From Leifsonia sp. EB41 (GTDB lineage Bacteria; Actinomycetota; Actinomycetes; Actinomycetales; Microbacteriaceae): a stretch of DNA of 64,000 bases. Each line of letters begins with the position of its first letter. The stretch's first letter is position 1. The translations under genes were made by a program, and so were the position numbers. A model generated the notes under the pieces. It had not been told where the DNA came from. It saw only the letters and a program-made list of their open reading frames with translations, and did not search any database. Positions 17,444 through 27,083 of the stretch are shown here, piece after piece. Location of the stretch: positions 1,488,001 through 1,552,000 of the forward strand of contig NZ_JBGCCJ010000001.1 of assembly GCF_041262565.1 (NCBI RefSeq), read 5' to 3'.

Positions 17444-18340
17444 TCACCACGCATCCCGGTCATCCGGCCCGCTCGGGACGGCGAAGGAGAACTCCTTCGG
17501 CGTGACGAGCACCGGGCACGGGAGGTTCTGAAGCACGTCGTGGCTGACCGAACCGAGCAGCGAGGAGACGAAGCGCCCGCGGCCGCGCGTCCCGACGACG
17601 ACGGCGACGGCTCCCGCTCCGCGCTCGATGAGCGCCTCCGCCGGGTTCCTGCGCACCACGATGTCGGCGATCGGCGCCGCCCGCGCGATCGGGACGTCGG
17701 CGACCGCCTCCGGGATCACGGCCTGCTCGCGCTTCAGGAACGCGGGATCGGCATGCTCGCCGGACTCGAGGGCGGCATGGAGGGCCTCAGGCACGTCCCA
17801 GGCGTGCACGGCCTCGACCTGCGCGCCCGACCAGCTCGCCTCTGTCACCGCCAGGGCGAGCGCGGAGCGTGCGAAGGCGGAGCGGTCCACGCCGACGACG
17901 ACCACATTCCGCTCGGGTCGCGGCGAGGCGGGGATCACGGCGACGACGCAGTCGGCCTTCGCCGCAAGCGTCAGCGGGAGGGTGCCGATCCTCGCCCCGC
18001 TGTTCAACGGCCCCTTGTCGGTGCCAACCACCAGGAGCGAGGCACCAGCGGCCTCCGCGAGGAGCGCGCCCGCCGGGGGCCCCTCCACCCAGCGCACCTC
18101 CACCGCCACGCCGGGGGCGAGCGCACGAACGTGGCTCCGGGCCTGCGCGAGGCCGGTCTCGACCACGGTCTCGAGGTCGAACCGTGGACCGAAGACAGCG
18201 CCGCCGAGGCGCGTGTCGATCGCGTGCACCACCTCCAGCGCGCCCCCGCGCTGCGCGACGCGGTCGGTGGCCCAGTCGAGCGCCCGCCACGCCGGCGGCG
18301 AGCCGTCGAACCCCACCACCGTGCGCCCGTCGATCGCCAT
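17444..18340 (-). CDS. Universal stress protein, tandem-domain
   Basis: A 298-residue tandem universal stress protein. Domain 1 begins TVVGFDGSPPAW near residue 7 and domain 2 VVVGVDRSAFAR near residue 149. Domain 2 ends with VGTRGRGRFVSSLLGSVSHDV, a full G-x2-G-x9-G-S motif. The ATG at 18340 is chosen because GGGGGAG precedes it by 8 bases; a GTG at 18346 that overlaps the upstream stop codon is an alternative and would add two residues. It is the second gene of an operon with a pyridoxamine-oxidase-like gene, downstream of the DosR-like box C. Confidence 0.9.
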   Translation of the reverse strand: MAIDGRTVVGFDGSPPAWRALDWATDRVAQRGGALEVVHAIDTRLGGAVFGPRFDLETVVETGLAQARSHVRALAPGVAVEVRWVEGPPAGALLAEAAGASLLVVGTDKGPLNSGARIGTLPLTLAAKADCVVAVIPASPRPERNVVVVGVDRSAFARSALALAVTEASWSGAQVEAVHAWDVPEALHAALESGEHADPAFLKREQAVIPEAVADVPIARAAPIADIVVRRNPAEALIERGAGAVAVVVGTRGRGRFVSSLLGSVSHDVLQNLPCPVLVTPKEFSFAVPSGPDDRDAW

Positions 18341-18342
18341 CG

Positions 18343-18834
18343 TCACCACTCCCCCTCCATGCGGCCGGTCAGCGTGTGCAGGTTCACCCGGAAGACCACG
18401 GCTGCAGCGGAAGGCTGCCCCACCTGCTCCCGCGCCTCCGCCAGCCGCGGGATGTCGAGTGTCCGCATCATCCCGAGCTCCGCTCCCTGATGGTCTTCCG
18501 CGCTCGCCGGCACGAGCGGCCGGAAGCGATCGACCAGGAGCTCCATCGCCTCCCTGGCCTCCGCGCCGAGGAGCTGTTCGAAACGGCCCCACGCGATCAC
18601 ACTGCGCCAGCGGTCGATGTGGTCGAGCTCGTCGACCTCGAAGCAGACCTCCGGCCGGGTCCGCAGCGCTTGCACCTTCCGGCCCTGTGCACTGTGGCAG
18701 TAGACAGCGCCGTCACGGAAGGCGAAGGAGATCGGGACGACGTACGGCTGGCCGTCGGCGATCATCCCGAGCCGGCCGACCAGGGCGGCCTTCAGGAGCT
18801 CATCGATCTCGTCGCGGGTCATCGGGGTGGGCAT
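18343..18834 (-). CDS. Pyridoxamine-5'-phosphate-oxidase-family protein
   Basis: A 163-residue split-barrel flavin/F420-binding-type protein. The core is visible as VGRLGMIADGQPYVVPISFAF (about residues 19-39), VYCHSAQGRKVQALR, and VCFEVDELD. It is a different subgroup from the protein at 11687-12106, which lacks the last segment. AGGAG lies 5 bases before the ATG at 18834. It is the first gene of a minus-strand pair with a USP gene and is divergent from a small membrane protein gene, with box C between them. A role in redox or cofactor handling in low oxygen is inferred. Confidence 0.85.
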   Translation of the reverse strand: MPTPMTRDEIDELLKAALVGRLGMIADGQPYVVPISFAFRDGAVYCHSAQGRKVQALRTRPEVCFEVDELDHIDRWRSVIAWGRFEQLLGAEAREAMELLVDRFRPLVPASAEDHQGAELGMMRTLDIPRLAEAREQVGQPSAAAVVFRVNLHTLTGRMEGEW

Positions 18835-18894
18835 GGGGACTCCTCACGTCATCGGCTTCTCTGTCGAGCCTGCCCCGCCCGCGCGCGGCGGGCC

Positions 18895-18908
18895 AGGACC
18901 TTAGGCCC
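18895..18908. promoter_or_regulatory. DosR-like box C
   Basis: AGGACCTTAGGCCC matches the second element of pairs A and B at 12 of 14 positions. It lies in the 110-bp region between genes starting at 18834 (-) and 18945 (+). No partner element is seen 16 bp away on either side. Confidence 0.65.
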
Positions 18909-18944
18909 TTGCCGTGCCGCGGGCACAGGCGGTCTGATGGCCCC

Positions 18945-19247
18945 ATGAGAAACCACTACGAAGCGTCCCGCATGGGGATGCACGACGTGCCGCCTGTGGG
19001 CCGCATCCTCGTCGTCGCGGTCGTCGCCTGGAGCCTCGCCTGGAAGGGCGCGTCGCTCTGGCGCGCCGCCCGGAACGGCAGCAAGCCGTGGTTCGTCACC
19101 CTGCTGCTCTCCAACACGCTCGGCGTCCTCGACGCCGTCTACCTGTTCGGGGTGGACCGGCGTCACGGCAGGGAGGAGCTCGAGGAGGTCGCGATCCTGG
19201 AGGTCACCGGCGAGCCTGAGCAGGAGGGCCACCCGCAGGAGACCTGA
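18945..19247 (+). CDS. Small membrane protein, DUF5652-like
   Basis: A 100-residue protein with two predicted membrane segments (about 18-36 and 50-68) and a charged C-terminus. The stretch WFVTLLLSNTLGVLDAVYLF resembles small DUF5652-type membrane proteins of unknown function. The ATG at 18945 lies 37 bases after the DosR-like box C, so low-oxygen control is likely. It precedes the cytochrome gene set by 72 bases. No enzymatic motif is seen. Confidence 0.75.
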   Translation: MRNHYEASRMGMHDVPPVGRILVVAVVAWSLAWKGASLWRAARNGSKPWFVTLLLSNTLGVLDAVYLFGVDRRHGREELEEVAILEVTGEPEQEGHPQET

Positions 19248-19255
19248 GAGTCCGC

Positions 19256-19269
19256 GGGACCTTCGGCCC
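19256..19269. promoter_or_regulatory. DosR-like box D (cytochrome operon)
   Basis: GGGACCTTCGGCCC is identical to the second element of pair B. It is preceded by a degenerate half (GAGAGTCC), so the pair geometry is only partly kept. It lies 50 bases before the start at 19320 and just after the stop of the preceding gene. Confidence 0.75.
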
Positions 19270-19319
19270 GCCCGCCGATCCCGGCGAGGATCACGCTGGC
19301 ATCGACCGAAGGAGGCACC

Positions 19320-19469
19320 GTGGACATCGTCGCAAGCGCGCCGGGCATCTACCTCGGCTGGGGTGCGTTCACCATCCAGCTCGGCAATCTCATCGTCATC
19401 GTGGTCATGCTCGTGCTGTTCGCACTGGCGCTGCTGCTGCCGTTCCCGAAGGCGAGGCGCCGTCGATGA
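19320..19469 (+). CDS. 49-residue single-span membrane protein of the cytochrome operon
   Basis: A short ORF encoding 49 residues with one strong membrane segment (about residues 22-42) and a basic end (KARRRR), which predicts an N-out, C-in topology. The GTG at 19320 has GGAGG 5 bases before it. Its stop overlaps the cytochrome b start (ATGA). The position, clear ribosome-binding site and translational coupling make it a real gene; a small subunit that stabilises the cytochrome complex is inferred. I do not recognise a named family. Confidence 0.75.
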   Translation: MDIVASAPGIYLGWGAFTIQLGNLIVIVVMLVLFALALLLPFPKARRRR

Positions 19470-20149
19470 GCGGGCCTCAGGCGCCGAGCAGCCCGGATGA
19501 GGAGATCTACACCTGGACCGGCCGCGTACGCCGCTGGCTCCTGAAGCGCCTCCCGCCGCAGAAGCTGCTGCCGCAGGACCAGCCGAGCTACGTCTCCTCG
19601 TGGATCTACGTGTTCGGGATGGCGTCGCTCGCCGCGTTCGCCGTGGTGATCCTGTCCGGCCTGGTGCTCAGCCTCAACGGACCCGCCTGGTACCACGTCT
19701 CGAGCCTCGGGCATTTCACGAACAGCGTGCACCTGTGGAGCGTCGAGCTGTTCTTCCTGCTGATGGTCGTGCACCTGTGGGGCAAGTACTGGATGGCCGC
19801 GTGGCGCGGCGGCCGGGTGCTGACCTGGATCACGGGCGTGATCGCCTTCGCCGTGTCGATCGCGGCCGCGTTCACCGGCTACCTGCTCCAGACGAACTTC
19901 GACTCGCAGTGGATCGCCTTCGAGGGCAAGGACGCCCTGAACGCGGTCGGGATCGGCGCCTGGTTCAACGTGGCCGACCTCGGTCAGATGTTCACGTGGC
20001 ACATCGTGCTGCTGCCCATCGGTGTCGGCGCGATCGTCGTGCTGCACGTGCTCCTCGTGCGCGTGCACGGCGTCGTCCCGCCGATCGACGCGACCGAGGA
20101 GGACGACCAGGTCGTCCACGCCTACAACGAATCGGAGGCACCGCGATGA
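19466..20149 (+). CDS. Cytochrome b/b6-type dihaem membrane subunit
   Basis: A 227-residue protein matching the N-terminal, four-helix haem domain of cytochrome b/b6. The four haem ligands are His89 and His103 (SVHLWS and VVHLWGKYW) and His179 and His194; spacings of 14 and 15 residues are as in the b6 type. There is no C-terminal cytochrome b domain (subunit IV), which may be replaced by the next gene. It would move electrons between quinol and a partner in the cell membrane. It lies between the 49-residue protein and the next gene, with ATGA overlaps on both sides, downstream of DosR-like box D. Confidence 0.9.
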   Translation: MSGPQAPSSPDEEIYTWTGRVRRWLLKRLPPQKLLPQDQPSYVSSWIYVFGMASLAAFAVVILSGLVLSLNGPAWYHVSSLGHFTNSVHLWSVELFFLLMVVHLWGKYWMAAWRGGRVLTWITGVIAFAVSIAAAFTGYLLQTNFDSQWIAFEGKDALNAVGIGAWFNVADLGQMFTWHIVLLPIGVGAIVVLHVLLVRVHGVVPPIDATEEDDQVVHAYNESEAPR

Positions 20150-21210
20150 AGCGCACACCGAGCATGACCTGGCGGCGGCACGACGACGTCGCCGGCCGCC
20201 CGTGGAAGGGGCGCGTGCGCGACTACGACCTCTTCAAGGAGGTCACCATCGGCTTCGTCGTCGTCGGAGCGGTGACGCTCGGGCTCGCCGCGGTGTTCGG
20301 GTCGCCGGACGAACCGGGTGTCACCTTCGCCTCCTGGTCGGCGGCCGACCCCGTCGACTTCGCGTCGACCGCGACGGCCGAGCTCGGCGGGACGAGCGAC
20401 ACCGCCCAGTACGGGCCGCCCTACAACGACACCCAGGGCGCGACGCAGACCCTCGGGCCGCTCGACCTGCAGAGCCTGTCCGGCGTCCGGCTCCCGGTCG
20501 ACACGGCGAAGGCCTTCGTGATCGGCCCGTTGCGCACGCTGCCGACCGTGCCGCAAGCGGTCTCCCGCTGGACGAGCGCGTCCCCCGCGCAGCAGGCCAA
20601 GTGGACGGCCGCCTACGAGAAGGCCCTGGCCGCCGACACGGGGACCACGCTGCCGAAGTCGTCCTCGGGCGACTACGGCCCGGTGCCCGCGATCATCTCG
20701 TCGCTCAGCGGGATGGCGCGCAGCGGCGCGCTCGACGGCGCGCTCGCGAGCCAGGGCGGCTTCTACCCGCTGAACCACACGCCGGCGATCCTGTTCCTCG
20801 GCGACGGCCAGTACTTCCAGAACCTTGCGGCGGCCCAACACCTCACCGGGGACCAGTGGGGGATGATGAACGAGACCGGCAACACGCCGGGCCAGGCCTG
20901 GCTCTGGCTGTTCTCGCTCTTCTACCAGGTCCAGCCGTTCGCGTCGCTCGCCAACGCCGACCTCGTGATCGTGCTGATCATGGGCTCCTTGACGCTGCTG
21001 CTGGCCCTGCTGCCGTTCATCCCCGGCCTGCGCACGTTCCCGCGCTGGATCCCGCTGCACCGGGTCATCTGGCGGGACTACTACAGGGCGACCCGCCTGA
21101 GCGCGAGCACCGGGCAGAGCGCAACGGCGTCGTCCGCCGCGTCCAGCTCGTCGGCGCGCAGCGGCACCTCCGAGCGGGAGCCCTCCGCGCCGCGGAGCGA
21201 GACGGGGTAG
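20146..21210 (+). CDS. Membrane-anchored partner protein of the cytochrome b subunit
   Basis: A 354-residue protein with a membrane segment near residues 34-51, a large extracytoplasmic region (about 52-265) with a YGPPYN motif near residue 89, and a second membrane span near 267-288. It has no cysteine, so no c-type haem and no Rieske cluster. It starts inside the cytochrome b stop codon (ATGA). The last 43 residues are Ser/Ala-rich and lie antisense to the convergent ferredoxin gene, a 130-base overlap, so the true end may be shorter in relatives. The function is unknown; a role as extracytoplasmic subunit of a quinol-linked complex is inferred. Confidence 0.75.
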   Translation: MKRTPSMTWRRHDDVAGRPWKGRVRDYDLFKEVTIGFVVVGAVTLGLAAVFGSPDEPGVTFASWSAADPVDFASTATAELGGTSDTAQYGPPYNDTQGATQTLGPLDLQSLSGVRLPVDTAKAFVIGPLRTLPTVPQAVSRWTSASPAQQAKWTAAYEKALAADTGTTLPKSSSGDYGPVPAIISSLSGMARSGALDGALASQGGFYPLNHTPAILFLGDGQYFQNLAAAQHLTGDQWGMMNETGNTPGQAWLWLFSLFYQVQPFASLANADLVIVLIMGSLTLLLALLPFIPGLRTFPRWIPLHRVIWRDYYRATRLSASTGQSATASSAASSSSARSGTSEREPSAPRSETG

Positions 21211-21308
21211 CCCCAGTCGTCGCGCGTGAGGGCGCGGTCGAGGATCTCGGCGCAGAGTCCGCGGCCGTCGCACTTCGTCCAGTCGATGTGGAGGGCGTGG
21301 GAGGTCAT
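21081..21308 (-). CDS. Small ferredoxin, [3Fe-4S]-type
   Basis: A 75-residue ferredoxin with only three cysteines, Cys13 and Cys19 in KCDGRGLCAE and Cys65 in ALCPVLAL. This pattern fits a single [3Fe-4S] cluster. It is the third gene of a minus-strand operon; its ATG overlaps the stop of the NuoF-like gene. It would hand electrons to or from the NuoF-like protein. Its 3' end overlaps the convergent cytochrome-partner gene by 130 bases. Confidence 0.88.
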   Translation of the reverse strand: MTSHALHIDWTKCDGRGLCAEILDRALTRDDWGYPVSLRGAEGSRSEVPLRADELDAADDAVALCPVLALRRVAL

Positions 21309-22549
21309 CGCGCTCTCCGTACGCAGCGGCCGTGCGCGTGCGAGCGCACGTCGTGGTCGAAGACCGTGAGCGCGCTCCGCACGAGCCGGGCGGTCCCGTC
21401 GGGGTGGTGGCAGGAGCCGCGGCCGACGACGAGGCCGGCGAGCCGCTTGAGGTCGGCGGCGTTCTCCACCACGGCCTGCCCGGAGGCGACGGCCGCGAAC
21501 CGGTCGGCCATCGTCGGCAGGCCGAACATGCACGGACCGCACTGGCCGGCCGACTCCCCGGCGAGGTACTTGACGATTCCGGCGGTGACGTCGAGCGCGC
21601 AGCGGTGGTCGCCCAGCACGTGGATGATCCCGGCGCCCGGCGTCGCGTCGAACGGGGCGAGGTCGAGCGCGGTCAGCGGGAGGTTGAAGGCCTGCGCTGG
21701 CACCCAGGCGCCGTGGTAGCCGCCGATCAGCGCGGCGCTGACCGTCCGGAAGTCGAGCTGAAGGGGGGCCAGGGTCTCGCGCACCGTCGCGTCGGTGCGG
21801 ATCTCGTAGACGCCCTGCTTCGGCACGTCGCCGGTGACCGTCACCAGCCGCGTGCCCGGGTCGACCCGGTCGCCCACCGACCGGAACCAGCGGGCGCCGT
21901 GGCGCGCGATCAGCGCGACGTGCGCGAGCGTCTCCACGTTCTGCACGACGGTCGGCCGACCCCGGAGGCCCGCGGTCGTCAGGCGTTTCGTGCGGTCCAC
22001 CGGCCGCGCGTCGTCGTTCTCGATCAGGTTGACCAGGGCGCTCGCCTCGCCGGAGACGAACCCTCCCGCGCCCTCCACGACCTCGATCCCGCGCGCGTCC
22101 CGCCGCTCCTCGATCGCGCGCTCGACGGCCCGGAGGGCGTCGCCCTCGGCCACGATGAGCACGTTGCGCGCGCCGATCGTCCGTCCGGCGGCGAGCATCC
22201 CGTCGATCACGAGGTGGGGCGCGTTGCGCAGCAGCACGGCGTCCTTGGAACTGAGCGGCTCGCCCTCGGTGCCGTTGGCGATGAGGATCGGCGCCCGGCC
22301 GCGGCGGCGTCCGCCCGATTCGATGGCGGCGGAGAGCTTGCGCCAGACCGGGAAGGCCGCGCCCCCGCGCCCGGTGAGCCCGGAGGCCTCGAGCTCGGCG
22401 AGCATGGCATCGGGGTTCCTCTGGGGCAGCTCGCCGTAGGCGCGCAGGTGAGCGTCGAGCGCCGCGCGGTGTCCCGCAGCGAAGAGCCGTCCGGCGTCCA
22501 CTGCGCGCGTCGCGCCTCCCGACGCGCTCGGTTCCATCGTCATCGTCAT
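21305..22549 (-). CDS. NuoF-like NADH:acceptor oxidoreductase subunit
   Basis: A 414-residue protein related to NuoF, the FMN- and NADH-binding subunit of complex I. The FMN loop GRGGAAFPVWRK is at about residues 60-71, an SLBB-like region is near 240-300, and the Fe-S motif is ESAGQCGPC plus RGSCHHPDG. The first cysteine of the usual SCGxCxPC is alanine here, leaving Cys337, Cys340 and Cys380, so the cluster may be [3Fe-4S] or use another ligand. The gene overlaps both the upstream ferric-reductase-like gene and the ferredoxin gene by 4 bases. An NADH-to-membrane electron route is inferred. Confidence 0.85.
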   Translation of the reverse strand: MTMTMEPSASGGATRAVDAGRLFAAGHRAALDAHLRAYGELPQRNPDAMLAELEASGLTGRGGAAFPVWRKLSAAIESGGRRRGRAPILIANGTEGEPLSSKDAVLLRNAPHLVIDGMLAAGRTIGARNVLIVAEGDALRAVERAIEERRDARGIEVVEGAGGFVSGEASALVNLIENDDARPVDRTKRLTTAGLRGRPTVVQNVETLAHVALIARHGARWFRSVGDRVDPGTRLVTVTGDVPKQGVYEIRTDATVRETLAPLQLDFRTVSAALIGGYHGAWVPAQAFNLPLTALDLAPFDATPGAGIIHVLGDHRCALDVTAGIVKYLAGESAGQCGPCMFGLPTMADRFAAVASGQAVVENAADLKRLAGLVVGRGSCHHPDGTARLVRSALTVFDHDVRSHAHGRCVRRAR

Positions 22550-23118
22550 GCGTCGTCCTTGAGTCCGGCGGCCAGACGCCGCGTGTGCGAGTGCTCCACG
22601 AATCGGGCCGACAGCCGCCAGATCACGGCCGCGACGACGAGGAGGGTGCAGCCGGCGGTCACCAGCAGGAACCAGCCGTTCGTGCCGTTCGTCCCGTTGC
22701 CGATGCCGTGCGCGACGGCGATCGGCCACATGGCATAGGTGAACCAGTGCACGAAGCGGAAGGCCCGCTGGCCGATCCGGCGGCGGAGCAGGCCGGTGAT
22801 CGTGATCGCGACGACCAGATCGAACGCGACCGTCCCGAGGCCCTGCCAGAACGGCTTGAACGAGCCCGCGAACGGCACCACGATGTCGAGCACCGAGAGC
22901 TTGGCGTACGAGTCGAACAGCAGCGTCCCCACGTGGAGCACGAGGAAGACGCACGCGAGCAGCGACACGTTGCGGTGGATCAGCGACACCGAGAACCGCG
23001 GCATCCCCGGCAGGGGGCGCCCGGAGCGCGTGACGATGCCGAGCACCAGCGTCAGGGTGAACAGGAGCAGCGCGATGAGGCCGGAGGCCCGGCCGAAGGC
23101 CCAGAGCAGCTCACTCAT
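22546..23118 (-). CDS. Ferric-reductase-like transmembrane haem protein
   Basis: A 190-residue membrane protein with six predicted spans of the ferric-reductase-like type. Histidine pairs in LIHRN/VLHVG (His48, His62) and FVHWF/VAHGIG (His124, His136) are placed to hold two haems. It lacks the cytoplasmic FAD/NAD domain; the NuoF-like protein and ferredoxin encoded next (ATGA overlap) may supply electrons instead. It would pass electrons across the membrane to an outside acceptor, possibly the protein encoded at 23146-23493. Confidence 0.85.
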   Translation of the reverse strand: MSELLWAFGRASGLIALLLFTLTLVLGIVTRSGRPLPGMPRFSVSLIHRNVSLLACVFLVLHVGTLLFDSYAKLSVLDIVVPFAGSFKPFWQGLGTVAFDLVVAITITGLLRRRIGQRAFRFVHWFTYAMWPIAVAHGIGNGTNGTNGWFLLVTAGCTLLVVAAVIWRLSARFVEHSHTRRLAAGLKDDA

Positions 23119-23145
23119 CGTCGCTCCCCTCCGTCGGCCTTCGCA

Positions 23146-23493
23146 TCAGGAGCCTGACGACGAGCCGCTGGACGAGCCGCCCTGGCTCGGCTGGACGGGG
23201 GCCGGGGCGGGAGCAGGCGCGGCGGGCGCGGGGGCCGGAGCGGCCGGGGCCGGAGCGGGGGCCGCAGTCGGAATCGGGGCGGCCGGGGCCGCAGTCGGAG
23301 TGGCGGTCGGGGTCGGCGTCGCCGACGGCGTGGCCGCCGGAGTGCGCACCGGCTGCGCAGCCGCCGCCGAGTGCCTGGTCGGCGTGGTGTCGAACAGCAC
23401 CGTGCCGACGGCCGCGGCCGCGCCGACGCTCGTCACGCCGATCACGCCGGTGAGCACACCGACGATCCGCTTGCCTCGTGTCCAGGTCGCCAT
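23146..23493 (-). CDS. Pro/Ala-rich exported or membrane-anchored protein
   Basis: A 115-residue protein with a basic N-terminus, one membrane segment (about residues 11-34) and a long low-complexity tail of Ala-Pro repeats (blocks of APAPAPA), ending in a Ser/Gly-rich stretch. No cofactor motif is seen. GGGAGGGA lies before the ATG at 23493; a longer in-frame GTG start at 23529 is less likely. It is the first gene of the four-gene electron-transfer operon, downstream of a direct-repeat operator at 23536-23560. It may be a spacer or wall-spanning component; this is inference. Confidence 0.75.
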   Translation of the reverse strand: MATWTRGKRIVGVLTGVIGVTSVGAAAAVGTVLFDTTPTRHSAAAAQPVRTPAATPSATPTPTATPTAAPAAPIPTAAPAPAPAAPAPAPAAPAPAPAPVQPSQGGSSSGSSSGS

Positions 23494-23535
23494 CCGTCCC
23501 TCCCTTCTCCAGGTCGTTACCTCCACCATCCCGGC

Positions 23536-23560
23536 GAATTCTTGACGGATTCTTACGTCA
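23536..23560 (-). promoter_or_regulatory. Direct-repeat operator shared with 27042-27065
   Basis: Read on the minus strand the site begins GACGTAAGAATCC and continues with a second repeat CAAGAATTC, giving two AAGAAT-like repeats 11 bp apart. This spacing is typical of OmpR/PhoB-type regulators. The same 13-bp first half occurs upstream of the electron-transfer operon at 27084. The OmpR-type regulator at 29760 is the best candidate binder. Confidence 0.65.
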
Positions 23561-23576
23561 CATGGGCAGAACCTGA

Positions 23577-26943
<3,367 letters not shown>

Positions 26944-27041
26944 GCGGAAACCGTAGCCGCACCCGGCGGGCGACCGGCGGCGGCACCGCCGTCACGGCGC
27001 GCCGCCGCACTCCATAGCCGATCCTTAGGCCGTTCTCAGCC

Positions 27042-27065
27042 GACGTAAGAATCCACAAAGATTCG
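27042..27065 (+). promoter_or_regulatory. Direct-repeat operator shared with 23536-23560
   Basis: The site begins GACGTAAGAATCC, identical over 13 bp to the site upstream of the operon at 23146-21081, and continues with a second AAGATTC repeat 11 bp on. It ends 18 bases before the ATG at 27084. Binding by the OmpR-type regulator encoded at the end of this operon region is likely but not shown. Confidence 0.65.
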
Positions 27066-27083
27066 ACCAGCATCGTTGGAGGC

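Noticed and set aside
23146-23290. Ala-Pro repeat read as a DNA repeat array or CRISPR
   Set aside because: The repeats are short, inside a coding frame, and encode APAPAPA blocks. No equal repeats with unique spacers are present.
27021-27034. DosR-like box upstream of the ferric-reductase operon (CGATCCTTAGGCCG)
   Set aside because: Only about 10 of 14 positions match and the critical outer G and C bases differ. The direct repeat at 27042 is a better regulatory candidate.
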